Assembly (NCBI GenBank): GCA_020632925.1
Contig: JACKER010000028.1
Span: forward strand, 26,435-90,434
DNA length: 64,000 nucleotides
Direction of reading: 5' to 3'
Source of the DNA: Alphaproteobacteria bacterium
Lineage (GTDB): Bacteria > Myxococcota_A > UBA796 > GCA-2862545
In this document: piece after piece, positions 17,436 through 26,148 of the stretch
Numbering within the stretch: the first letter of the stretch is position 1
Layout of the letters: every line of letters starts with the position of its first letter
Notes under the pieces: model-generated
What the model was told of the DNA's origin: nothing
Databases searched by the model: none
The model's input: the letters and a program-made list of their open reading frames with translations, nothing else
Position numbers and translations under genes: made by a program

Positions 17436-19982
17436 TCAGCGGATCCACAGGCGCCACGCCCAGACGTCGGCCTGCGGATCGTCGTTCAGGACCGCCGTCC
17501 GGGCGGTCGCGAGTCGGAGTGCGGGGTCGGCCGGGGCGCCGGGGTCGGACCAGGCGGACGCCAGCTCGCGCGCCGTGTGGTCCTGGACCGGGCGCTGGCT
17601 CGCGACCACCGTGTCGGAGCCGGCGAGGAGCAGGCCCTGGGCAAGCCCCAGCCCGTAGGTCGCCAGGCCCGTCTCGCAGCCGGACAGGAAGACCTGGGAC
17701 GGAGCGCCGCCGAGCGACAGCAGGTCGCCCACCTCGAGCCCGCCGTCGGCGAGCACGAGCCGTCGGGTGGCGGCACCCTCGGAGCGCAGATCGCCGTGGG
17801 TGGCGACGTGCAGGCGGTCGCTGCGGCGCAGGGCGTCCAGGACCGCGGACCGGGTGGCGGCGGCGCCCGTCAGGTGGACCGCCCCCGCGGAGGCCGCGAT
17901 GCGCTCGCCCTCCGCGCGCGCCTCCGGCAGATCGCCGAGGGGATCGCTGACCACGATCGTCGGCCCGTGCTCCGTTCGCGACGGCGACGGCCCCAGGTCC
18001 ATCGACCACACCACGGGAACGCGCGCGGCGAGGGGCACCCCGCCCACGGGTGCTGCGTCCAGGTCGCGGGCGGCGAGTCCCTGCCACGGCATCAAGACGA
18101 TCCGCGACGCCCGCTCGACGAGCTCGGCGAAGGGCGCCAGGAGCTCCTCGTCGGTCGCCGTGCGCGGAACGCGGGTGGCCCACACCTGTCCGTCCGTCGC
18201 GGCGAAGCCCAGCAGCGTGTCACCGTCCGGCCACCAGCTGAGCACCAGCGTGCTGGGGTCGAGCGTCGGCAACAGCGGTTCGTCCTCTGGAGCCACCGCG
18301 CCCAGCGCCGCCTCGAGCTGGGTCCTCGCGCGCAGGTCCAGCTCGGCCAGGGCGGCGTCCACCGCCGGGAGCTCGTCCTGCGGAGCCTCCCAGCGCCGCG
18401 CACGCAAGGCGTCGGCCTCGTCCCGCAGGCGGCGGTAACCGTCCACGGCAGCGGCCCAGGAGGCGCGTGCCTCGCCGGTGAGCGACCCCACCCGCTCGGC
18501 CGCCACGGCGGCGCCGAACACGCGGGCCCGAGCCACGCGCACCTGCTCGAGCGCCTCCTCGACCGCGCCCCGATCGACCGACGCCGCCGCCAGCGCACCG
18601 GTCAGGTCCGCGTTCGTCTCGAGCCAGGCGCCCCGGTCCGCGCCGAACGGCAGCGTGCGTCCCCGGCGGAGGACGAGCGACTCGGCCTCGTGCAGCAGCG
18701 ACTCGCGATCGGCCGGACGTGCGCGTGCGGCCCCGAGGAGCGCGCGGATCTCCAGCTCGACGCTGCCCGACCTCCGTGCCGCGTCCAGGGCCTCCTGCCA
18801 CGCCTCCGCGCTCCGGCCGCCCTGGGAGTGGATCTCCGCGGACAGGAGCGTGGCCCACGCCAGGTCCGACGGACCGAGCAGCGCAGGGGTCGCGAGGACC
18901 TCGGTGATCAGGCGCGAAGCGAGCGGGAGGTCGCCCGCGAGCCAGGCGGCGCGGGCGCGATCGATGGTGAAGTCCGCGCGCCGCGAGGGCGGGTCCCCGC
19001 AGTCGGCCTGGAGCATCGTGTCCAGCAGCTCTCCGGCCCAGCGCGCGACCCGCGCCTGCCGCTCGGTGTACTGCTCGAGGGTCAGCTCGTACCACGCGAG
19101 GTTCTTCACGCCGTACCGCTGGTACACGTCGCAGCTGCGTGGTCCCTCGTCGAGGTCCACCCGCTCTCGCATCCAGCGAGCGGCGCCCGCGGTGTCCCCG
19201 ATCTCGTCGGCCGCGATGGACATGGCGATGGCGCTGCGCCAGGCCAGCGCCTCGACGTCGACCCGGGTGGCCAGCGCGTAGGCCTCTCGGTCGTGGGTCT
19301 CGGCAGCGCGCACGTCCCCCAGCGCCTGGTTCAGGCGCGCCGTCCCGTTCTCCAGGATCCAGGCGGCGTCTGCGTCGCGAGTGATCGGCTCCGCCTCGAG
19401 CAACCGGAGGGCCGCCCCGGTGTCCCGGATCCACTCGAGCGTGTGCTGCAGGAGCGCGGCGCGCCGCCGCCACGCGTCCGAGGAGCGGCCGGCGGCCTCG
19501 CTCGCCACCAGCGCCCGGGCGAGGCCCTCGCCGTACCCGGCCAGGTCACCCCGGGTGCGCGCGCAGATGGCGGTGGCGGCGGACGCCTCGTCCTGCGTGA
19601 CGGCGTCGAGCAGCGGCGGCAGCACCTCGTCGCAGGCCGGCGTGCGCGCCGCCTCCCGGAGCCGGACCACCTCGGGGGACGGAGGCGGCTCGCGCGTGAT
19701 CTCCACGGCGTCCAGGCCGCGGCCCCGTCGCCAGGCGTACCGCCCGGGGGCCACGGGAGCGGGAAGCACGAAGCGCAGCCCGTCCAGTGAGGGCTCACCG
19801 ACCACGTCCAGCGAGGCGCCGTCCACGTCGAGCGCCACCGCCCCGGCACCACCCACCCACACGACCAGCGACCGGTCCTCGGGCAGCTGGCAGCGGCCGT
19901 CCACCCAGTCGCAGCCCCAGAGCCACACGTCGAGCGGCTCGGGCGGGGGTGGGGGCGCACAGCCCAGCAGTGGCAGGGCCAC
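17436..19982 (-). CDS. CHAT-domain protease with helical repeats, lipoprotein
   Basis: A protein of about 848 residues. The signal is VALPLLGCAP with lipobox LLGC; GTG at 19982 or TTG at 19988 (overlapping the upstream stop) could initiate. A small beta domain (about 15-95) precedes a long helical region (about 100-520) with TPR-like periodicity. The C-terminal CHAT caspase-like domain has the catalytic His near residue 727 in HVATHGDL and the Cys near 767 in FLSGCETGLA. CHAT proteases cleave protein partners when triggered. The gene sits directly after the sigma/anti-sigma pair and before a subtilase, so a regulated proteolytic cascade on the periplasmic side is a plausible inference. Confidence 0.85.
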   Translation of the reverse strand: MALPLLGCAPPPPPEPLDVWLWGCDWVDGRCQLPEDRSLVVWVGGAGAVALDVDGASLDVVGEPSLDGLRFVLPAPVAPGRYAWRRGRGLDAVEITREPPPSPEVVRLREAARTPACDEVLPPLLDAVTQDEASAATAICARTRGDLAGYGEGLARALVASEAAGRSSDAWRRRAALLQHTLEWIRDTGAALRLLEAEPITRDADAAWILENGTARLNQALGDVRAAETHDREAYALATRVDVEALAWRSAIAMSIAADEIGDTAGAARWMRERVDLDEGPRSCDVYQRYGVKNLAWYELTLEQYTERQARVARWAGELLDTMLQADCGDPPSRRADFTIDRARAAWLAGDLPLASRLITEVLATPALLGPSDLAWATLLSAEIHSQGGRSAEAWQEALDAARRSGSVELEIRALLGAARARPADRESLLHEAESLVLRRGRTLPFGADRGAWLETNADLTGALAAASVDRGAVEEALEQVRVARARVFGAAVAAERVGSLTGEARASWAAAVDGYRRLRDEADALRARRWEAPQDELPAVDAALAELDLRARTQLEAALGAVAPEDEPLLPTLDPSTLVLSWWPDGDTLLGFAATDGQVWATRVPRTATDEELLAPFAELVERASRIVLMPWQGLAARDLDAAPVGGVPLAARVPVVWSMDLGPSPSRTEHGPTIVVSDPLGDLPEARAEGERIAASAGAVHLTGAAATRSAVLDALRRSDRLHVATHGDLRSEGAATRRLVLADGGLEVGDLLSLGGAPSQVFLSGCETGLATYGLGLAQGLLLAGSDTVVASQRPVQDHTARELASAWSDPGAPADPALRLATARTAVLNDDPQADVWAWRLWIR

Positions 19983-19984
19983 GA

Positions 19985-20642
19985 TCAAGGGACCATCCGG
20001 ATCGGCTGGACGAGCTCGACGGGATCGGCGCCCGGGGCGCTCAGGCGCACGTGGAGCTCGTGGGTGCCAGCGGGGACGGAGGCGACACGCACCTCGGCGG
20101 CGCCGCTGTCGGTCCAGGCGACGGTCGCGGGCAGCGGCGTCTCGTCCGCCAGGACCGTGACCTCGGCGCGAAGGTCCGTCCGCGACGCCGGGCGCAACCG
20201 CAGCACCACCGAGCCACCCTCGCGCACGGTCGGCACCTCGCCGGTCGGCGCTCCGCGGACCTCGCTGCTGCCCTGCACCGGTGAGCGCGTAATCCGGCAG
20301 CGCGGAGGAGCCCCCGACCATCCTCGGAGAGGCCACGAGCAGCGCGACCGCCGCCACGGCGACGGTGGCGAGCGCCCACAGCCAGTGCCGGGACCGGTTC
20401 GCGGGCGGCGGCACCTCGACGGGCGCGCTCGTGGCGAGCCAGCGCTCGGTGACCGCGCGGGCGACCGACGCGTCCAGCGGGCGGAACATCTCCACCAGCG
20501 CCGGATCGGCACCGTCGAGCAGCTCCCGCTCCTCGTCGGCCGACAGCTCGCCCAGGGTCCACCGCTCCCAGCGGGGATCGAGGGGACGGAGCGCGTCCTG
20601 GCCGTGCGCCGCGATCATCGCCTGCAGCTCCTCGTCGGTCAT
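19985..20642 (-). CDS. Membrane anti-sigma-like protein, interrupted by a frameshift
   Basis: ATG at 20642 overlaps the sigma-factor stop (ATGA). The N-terminal cytosolic part is short and acidic (WTLGELSADEERELLDG), as in anti-sigma regulators. A transmembrane helix follows (HWLWALATVAVAAVALLVA). The extracytoplasmic part is a beta-domain read in another frame (VREGGSVVLRLRPASR to QPIRMVP). The frame change lies at CCGG 20278-20281; losing one base joins the two halves. No zinc-finger HxxxCxxC motif is visible, so the anti-sigma role rests on topology and neighbours. Length after correction is about 218 residues. Confidence 0.65.
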
Positions 20643-21298
20643 CGCCGTCCCTGCCCGATGGGGGTGATGCGACCCAGCGCGGTCATCCAGCTGCGCACCC
20701 GCTCGAGGAGCCGCCGCCGCCACTGATAGACCGAGTCGACCGAGACCTCGTGTGCCGTCGCGACCTCCTCCGCCGAGCGATCGTCGAGGAGCAGGGCGTC
20801 GAACATCACGAGGCCCTTGGGGCTGAGCTCGGCCTCCACGCGCTGCAGCGCCGTCCGGAGCAGGTCGCGGGATTCCACGGCGTCGCCCGCCGAGGGCGCG
20901 CTGGGGGCCCACTCGTCCGGATCGGGCCGGGGGTCGTCGGTCCACGGGCTGCGGCGGCGCGTCGTGAGGACCGAGCGGGCGTGACGCTCCGCGACCAGGC
21001 CGACGAAGTTCCTCAGCGACAGCCCGCGGGCCGGATCCCACGACCGCAGGACATGACCATCGCGGTCGAACAGCACCGCGAAGGTGTCCTGCACCAGATC
21101 GGACACGACTTCACGTGCGTCCCGGTTGGCACCGCCCAATCGGGCGACGGTACGGGCGACCCTGGCTTGCACGACCGGCATCAGGTGCTCCACCAACCGA
21201 GCGGACGCAGATGGATCGCGTCGAAGCGCTCCTTCCACCCATTTCCGCTCCTCGTCGCGCATCGACCGATGATGACTCGTCGCGACGCCGACCGCCAT
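20639..21298 (-). CDS. ECF-type RNA polymerase sigma factor
   Basis: About 219 residues. A sigma-2-like region is suggested by DLVQDTFAVLFDRDG with LRNFVGLVAERHARSVL. A C-terminal sigma-4 helix-turn-helix is LSPKGLVMFDALLLDDRS followed by VATAHEVSVDSVYQWRRRL. The longer start at 21298 and ATG 21262 (MRDEERKWVEG) are both possible; neither has a strong ribosome site, and homology would favour the shorter. It follows the FHA gene by 15 bases and overlaps the anti-sigma-like gene by 4. Confidence 0.8.
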   Translation of the reverse strand: MAVGVATSHHRSMRDEERKWVEGALRRDPSASARLVEHLMPVVQARVARTVARLGGANRDAREVVSDLVQDTFAVLFDRDGHVLRSWDPARGLSLRNFVGLVAERHARSVLTTRRRSPWTDDPRPDPDEWAPSAPSAGDAVESRDLLRTALQRVEAELSPKGLVMFDALLLDDRSAEEVATAHEVSVDSVYQWRRRLLERVRSWMTALGRITPIGQGRR

Positions 21299-21313
21299 CC
21301 CGATGAGAAGCGG

Positions 21314-22185
21314 TCAGCCATCGTCCACCACCTCGTCAGCGGGTCCGAGGACGAGCTCCACGTTCCCCCGACCGTCCGCGAACACGAGGTCCTCCCGCAG
21401 ACCGTTCTCGAGCAGCTTGCGACGGACGGTCCGCAGGTTCCGGTCCCAGCGGGTCCGCAAGAGGTCCCGGTCGAGCGCGCCCCACACCTCGCGGGCGACC
21501 CAGTCCCAGGGGACGGGGCTCGCGAACCGGACCAGCTCCGTGAGGATGCGCGCGGTCACGCCCGCCAGCTTCACCGTGGGACGTCCCGCCCGCAGGATGT
21601 GGACCGACGTGAACCGGATCACGAGACGCAGGTCGTCCTGCGCGACCAGCGAGCGGTGGGTCCCTCCGACGTCGATGGGCGGCACCTCGATCACGCGGAC
21701 CCGGGACCCCACCACGTCGAACTCGGTCCCGGCCACCAGCGGGATCACCTCGCCCCGTCGCCGGACGCTCCACCCCTCGCCCGACGCCCACAGGTGCGCC
21801 TCGCCGCGCGGGTCGAAGCCGGGCTCCAGCCGCGGAGGGTCGCCGAGGAAGGTCCCCACGTCCACGTCGAGCACGATGGGCCGGACGCCGAGCCCCTGGA
21901 TGGCCAACGACGACGAGGGGAGCACGACCTCCAGCACCTGCAGCCAGAGGTCGTCCGTGAGACCGACCCGCTGTCCCGGCGTCAGCTGGACCCGCTGGAC
22001 CCGCTGCCGGCCCACCCTCAGCTCGTTGGCCAGTCCGATCATCAGGAGCCGTCCCGCTCGCAGCGAGACCAGCGCATGCGCCTCGCTGACGCGCGGATCG
22101 TCGAGCCGCAGGGAGGCGCTCGGCATCCGGCCGATCAGGCCGCCCGCCGACCACGCGCCCGGCGCTCCTCGATCTGCACCGTCAC
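21314..22185 (-). CDS. FHA-domain protein with C-terminal winged helix, N-terminal frameshift
   Basis: The FHA core is LIGRMPSASLRLDDPRVSEAH with ALVSLRAGRLLM. A C-terminal PhoB-like winged-helix DNA-binding domain follows (LAGVTARILTELVRFAS to LRTVRRKLLENGLRED). No good start exists in the main frame before the essential IGR strand. A GTG at 22185 overlapping the kinase stop (GTGA) reads VTVQIEERRARGR in another frame and joins SAGGLIGRM if one base is restored between 22150 and 22156. The protein probably docks phospho-Thr produced by the adjacent kinase and acts on DNA. Corrected length is about 290 residues. Confidence 0.75.
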
Positions 22186-22991
22186 GTGCGCGCGCATCGC
22201 GCCTCCGCCTCGGCGCCGACCCCGTCGCCCGCCCACCACGCGAGCAGCTCGGGCACCTCCTGCAGGCCTGTCCACTCCTCCCAGGTCGGCCGGTCCGACG
22301 GGCACCAACCGAGCGCCCGGAGGATCGTGTCCGCGAGCGGACGCGGTGCGCCGACCTCGCGAAGATCCGCGTCCAGTGCACGCTGTCGCCGCCGCTGCGC
22401 GAGCTCGTGGGCACCGCAGGGACCGAAGGGCCGCCCGGTCAGCAGCTCCGCAGCGATGCAGCCCAGGGCGTAGACCTCCGCCGGTGCGCCGTGTCCGCCC
22501 ACGAACCGCTCGGGCGCGGCATACCCGGGCGTGCCACCGTTCGACGGGTCGCGGCCGGTCCAGCCGGCGAGGCCGAGGTCCGCGATCCGCACCACACCCT
22601 CGCGATCGACGAGCAGGTTGGCGGGCTTGAGGTCGCCGTGCACCAGCCCGTTCGTGGCCCAGGCCTGCGCCATCGGGCGTGCCACAGCCGCGAGCACGGC
22701 GCGCACCACCTCGGCGGGGGCGGGACCGCGACGCGCGATCAGCTGGTCCACTGGCTCGCCTTCGACCCACTCCCTGAGCACCACCCAGCTCCCCTCGTGC
22801 TGGGTGACCTCGAGCGTGCGGACGAAGGCGAGCGGCAGGGCCAACGCGCCGGCATCGAGCTCCACCAGCGCCTCGTCGAGGGGGATGCGTCCGTCGAGGA
22901 CCTTGGCGGCGACGGGCCGACCGCCCCAGGTGGCGCGCCACACGACGGAGCTCGCTCCCCGGCCCACCGGCTCCACCAACCTCAACGTCAT
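22182..22991 (-). CDS. Serine/threonine protein kinase (Hanks type)
   Basis: A 269-residue kinase domain with little else. It has the glycine loop GRGASSVVW, the VAAKVLD lysine, catalytic loop VHGDLKPANLL (HGD in place of HRD), metal loop IADLGLAG (DLG for DFG), GTPGYAAPE and VYALGCIAAELLTGRPF. It lacks the transmembrane and sensor domains common in bacterial kinases, so it should be cytosolic. Start ATG 22991 follows GGAGGGGGG. It is the first gene of an array continuing through FHA, sigma, anti-sigma-like, CHAT and subtilase genes. Confidence 0.88.
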   Translation of the reverse strand: MTLRLVEPVGRGASSVVWRATWGGRPVAAKVLDGRIPLDEALVELDAGALALPLAFVRTLEVTQHEGSWVVLREWVEGEPVDQLIARRGPAPAEVVRAVLAAVARPMAQAWATNGLVHGDLKPANLLVDREGVVRIADLGLAGWTGRDPSNGGTPGYAAPERFVGGHGAPAEVYALGCIAAELLTGRPFGPCGAHELAQRRRQRALDADLREVGAPRPLADTILRALGWCPSDRPTWEEWTGLQEVPELLAWWAGDGVGAEAEARCART

Positions 22992-23066
22992 CCCCCCTCC
23001 TCGACCTGGGATTGGAGGGACGTGACGCCATCTGACATCGGTCCGCGATCTTTTCTCGGGTACCTG

Positions 23067-24854
23067 CTACGGCACCGTCGCCGACGCGGTCGCGACGACC
23101 TCGGGGGCGTTGCCCACGGAGCGCACCATCGCTCCGAGTGCCAGCGCCTCCGGCGTCCCCGAGGCCTCGAGCTCCGCGGCCCACCGCGCCGACAGCGGCT
23201 GGAACCACACCGTGGCTCGGACGTCGAACGGCCCCGACGCACCCGTCAGGTCGAGATCGACGTGGACGGTGTCGGCGCCCGGCCCGAAGTCGGCGTCACC
23301 GGACGTGCCCACCGGGAGCACCCGAGCGCCCTCGGCCGAGCGCGGGTCGAAGCCCGATGGCAGCAGCCGGTCGTCCTTGGCCCAGCCCTCCGCGCGCATC
23401 AGCAGCCACGTCGGCCGGCCGTCGCCGTCGGCGAGCACGCCCTCCCACACCTGGACGTCGTCCTCCGTCACGCGGTCGAGATGCCCGACGACCGGGCCGC
23501 CCGCGAGCTCGGAGGGCAACACCGCGCCGTCGGCTCCCACCAGGCGCCCCTCGGCGTCGGTGCCGCCCAGCCGCACGACCTCCGCACCGCTCCCGTCGGT
23601 CACGACGAGCCCGAGCCAGATCCGTCGCACGGGGATGCCGGTGGGGAGCTTGTGGCCGGCGAGGTTGGCCACGGTCGCGTCGAGGAGGAGGTGACCACCC
23701 TGGACGCGCGCGTCGTCCAGCACCAAGGAGGCGGTCCGGGTCGCGAGCTGGTCCCGCGCCGCGTCCAGGGTGGCCGCGAAGGCTTCGTCGGGGGCCGGCG
23801 GGTTCAGCAGGGAGCGGAACGTGCTGAACAGGCGCGGTCCCAGCGTGTTGCCGCCGACCAGGAGGTGTCGGCCGTAGGGCGAGCGGTCGCCGATCGGCGG
23901 GAAGTCCATGCCCATCGGGTTGCGTGCGATCCGCGTGTCGATCGGCGCACCGTCCTCGTCCGTCTGCGGCAGGTGGCAGGCCTGGCACTGCGTGCCCGAC
24001 AGCGTCGGCGACGCCGCCCACTCGAGCCAGGGCGCCTGCTCCAGCACCGCGCCGCCCGTGGGGGCGCCGTCGGCGGCGACCGCGTGCCCCTCGAGGACGT
24101 GGCAGGTCGCGCACAGCCCGCCGTCGCGCACGTGGCTGGCCGGGGTGGGCGTGAACCCGCTGTGCATCACCATGGGGTTGGAGAACGGCGCCTGGTACGG
24201 GCCGTAGATCCGCTGCTGCCCGGCGATCGTGTACCCGCCGGAGAAGCCCGCGTCGGTCCCCAGGTCCTGGTCCTCGATCTGGTGGCAGGCGGTGCAGCTC
24301 ACGCCGTCGCGCAGCAGGTCGGAGCGCTCGCCACCCGCCGCAAGCAGGTCCATCCCGGGCGCGGCCTGCCCCTGCAGCTCCGCGTCTGCCGACGCCAGCG
24401 GTGCGTGGCAGCGCAGGCACTTCGCCTCGATCGCCGTGCGGGCCGACGGTGTCGCGGCGACCTCCGCCGACACCTGGGCCCGCCACACGGGGTCGCGCGT
24501 GCTGTTCGCCATCATCGACGACTGCCACAGCTCGACCGGGGCCACCGGCCGCCCCGCGTCGTCGCGCATCGCCTGCGCGGAGGAGGCGTTCTGGTGGCAG
24601 TCGGCGCAGATGTCGTGGGTGGCGACGCGGTCGTTGGCGGCCGCGCTCGCGGGGGGCACCGCCAGCGGCGTCAGATCGACCTCCCCGATGGTCGTCGTGG
24701 TGGTGGTCGTGGTCGTCGTCGTCGTGGCGGTGCCGGTGTCGGTGGCCGTGTCCGTCGTGCCGATCGGATCGTGCTCGTGGTCCGCCCCGTCGACGGTGTC
24801 CCCGCCAGCTCCCGGCTCGCATGCCGCGAGCCCCACCAGGACCAGCCAACGCAT
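23067..24854 (-). CDS. Penta-haem c-type cytochrome lipoprotein
   Basis: A 595-residue lipoprotein (MRWLVLVGLAACEPG; lipobox LAAC) with GGAGG upstream. A Thr-rich tether including a run of twelve Thr follows. Five CxxCH haem sites are present: CADCH, CLRCH, CTACH, CATCH and CQACH, spread over residues about 80-320. The C-terminal half is a beta-rich domain (HLLLDATVANLAGHKLPTG), a form seen in multihaem cytochromes of the cytochrome c554-like group. It is a likely periplasmic or surface electron carrier. It lies 70 bases downstream of the FG-GAP gene. Confidence 0.87.
   Translation of the reverse strand: MRWLVLVGLAACEPGAGGDTVDGADHEHDPIGTTDTATDTGTATTTTTTTTTTTTIGEVDLTPLAVPPASAAANDRVATHDICADCHQNASSAQAMRDDAGRPVAPVELWQSSMMANSTRDPVWRAQVSAEVAATPSARTAIEAKCLRCHAPLASADAELQGQAAPGMDLLAAGGERSDLLRDGVSCTACHQIEDQDLGTDAGFSGGYTIAGQQRIYGPYQAPFSNPMVMHSGFTPTPASHVRDGGLCATCHVLEGHAVAADGAPTGGAVLEQAPWLEWAASPTLSGTQCQACHLPQTDEDGAPIDTRIARNPMGMDFPPIGDRSPYGRHLLVGGNTLGPRLFSTFRSLLNPPAPDEAFAATLDAARDQLATRTASLVLDDARVQGGHLLLDATVANLAGHKLPTGIPVRRIWLGLVVTDGSGAEVVRLGGTDAEGRLVGADGAVLPSELAGGPVVGHLDRVTEDDVQVWEGVLADGDGRPTWLLMRAEGWAKDDRLLPSGFDPRSAEGARVLPVGTSGDADFGPGADTVHVDLDLTGASGPFDVRATVWFQPLSARWAAELEASGTPEALALGAMVRSVGNAPEVVATASATVP
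24690..24730. repeat. Trinucleotide microsatellite in the cytochrome tether
   Basis: GTCGTC/GTGGTG-type triplets encode the poly-threonine tether of the penta-haem lipoprotein on the minus strand. Triplet copy number can change without frameshift, so tether length could vary between strains. Only one allele is visible here. Confidence 0.6.
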
Positions 24855-24924
24855 GAAACCTCCACCCCATCGCGTAGGCGCATGGGCGCTGTGCGGCCAT
24901 GCGACACGACGTCGCGGGGAACGG

Positions 24925-26103
24925 CTACGGGCCGTACTCGATGCCGACCGTGACCGAGAGCGCCAACGACGGGTACCCGAGGTACGCGCGGTCGGCGTGT
25001 CCGTCGCCGTCGAAGTCACCGGACGTGATCGCGAAACCTGCGGCCGCGGTGCTCGCCCTGCCGCGCGTCACGTACGGCCCTGGGTCCGCCGGCGCGACCG
25101 TTCCGCTCCGCCAGACGCTGATCACGCCGTCGCCCGCCGCGTTCGCCGCGAGGAGATCGGCGTGTCCGTCGCCGTCCACGTCGCCCGAGATCTCCATCTG
25201 CGTGGGCACCAGCCCGTCGATCATCCCGGTCACGATCCGAGGGGCTCCTGGACCGGCCGCGCCACCAGGCACCACCAGGATGCCGGTCGGGCCACCCCCG
25301 GCCTGGTAGATCCCGGCGGTGATGTCTCCGATCCCGTCCCCGTCGAGGTCACCCCCGACCGCACACGTGCCGTTGTCGCTCCACCCGGCCGGGATCGGGA
25401 CGGAGGTGGTCGCGCCGACGACACCGCTCGCGTTTCCGGGCACGATCACGAGGGGGAGGGCCGCGTCGGAGGCGCAGAGCACGATGTCGTCGAGCCCGTC
25501 GCCGTCGACGTCCCCGAAGTGGGCGTTCGCGAAGCGCACGGCGCCCATGTCCGCCGACCGGGCCATCGTGACCGTGCCGGCAGGCTGACCGAGGAGCAGC
25601 GAGCACCTCGAGACCACGGAGCCGCCCGCGGTGTGCCGCGTGCAGGCCACGAGGTCGCTCCGACCGTCGCCATCGAAGTCACCGGCGGAGATCGTCGCCC
25701 GCTCCAGGCTGAGATTGCTGGATTGAACCGCTCCGGGCGCGAACCCGCCGGCGACGCCCGCGTAGAGACGGATCTCGTAGCGGGGGCTGTAGTAGCCGCC
25801 GCCGTACGTGACCTCCACGGTCGCGAGATCCGTGAGCCCGTCGCCGTTCACGTCGAGCAGAACGAAGTCGCCCACGGGGTCCTGCGTGGTGAAGCGGCTC
25901 GCCGCCGCGCTCGCCACCCCCGCCGGGCTCCCCGGGTAGGTCGAGATCCGACGGTCCGCGGCGACCAGGAGGTCGTCGTAGCCATCGGCGTTCAGGTCCG
26001 CCGCGCGAAGGGCCTGCGCGGCCACGGACACGGTGAACTCGTCGTCCGCCGCCGGCAGGAAGGTCTGCGCACCCGCCGCCATCACCATCCACGTCCCGAT
26101 CAC
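24925..26103 (-). CDS. Secreted FG-GAP repeat (beta-propeller) protein
   Basis: About 392 residues. GTG at 26103 sits five bases after GGAGG; a GTG six bases earlier overlaps that site and is less likely. The leader is VIGTWMVMAAGAQTF. Repeated Asp-rich FG-GAP loops follow at roughly 50-60 residue spacing: DLNADGYDDL, DVNGDGLTDL, DFDGDGRSDL, DVDGDGLDDI, DLDGDGIGDI, DVDGDGHADL, DFDGDGHADR. This predicts a seven-bladed calcium-binding propeller. There is no lipobox. It sits in the same-strand cluster as the DUF1552/DUF1592 proteins. Confidence 0.85.
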   Translation of the reverse strand: MIGTWMVMAAGAQTFLPAADDEFTVSVAAQALRAADLNADGYDDLLVAADRRISTYPGSPAGVASAAASRFTTQDPVGDFVLLDVNGDGLTDLATVEVTYGGGYYSPRYEIRLYAGVAGGFAPGAVQSSNLSLERATISAGDFDGDGRSDLVACTRHTAGGSVVSRCSLLLGQPAGTVTMARSADMGAVRFANAHFGDVDGDGLDDIVLCASDAALPLVIVPGNASGVVGATTSVPIPAGWSDNGTCAVGGDLDGDGIGDITAGIYQAGGGPTGILVVPGGAAGPGAPRIVTGMIDGLVPTQMEISGDVDGDGHADLLAANAAGDGVISVWRSGTVAPADPGPYVTRGRASTAAAGFAITSGDFDGDGHADRAYLGYPSLALSVTVGIEYGP

Positions 26104-26148
26104 CGCCACCTCCGGTCGCCCACCAGGATGTCACGGCCACCGGTCGCG

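Noticed and set aside
17436..21041. One giant CHAT protein starting near 21041
   Set aside because: The N-terminal part overlaps the sigma and anti-sigma genes in other frames; the lipobox leader near 19982 marks the true start.
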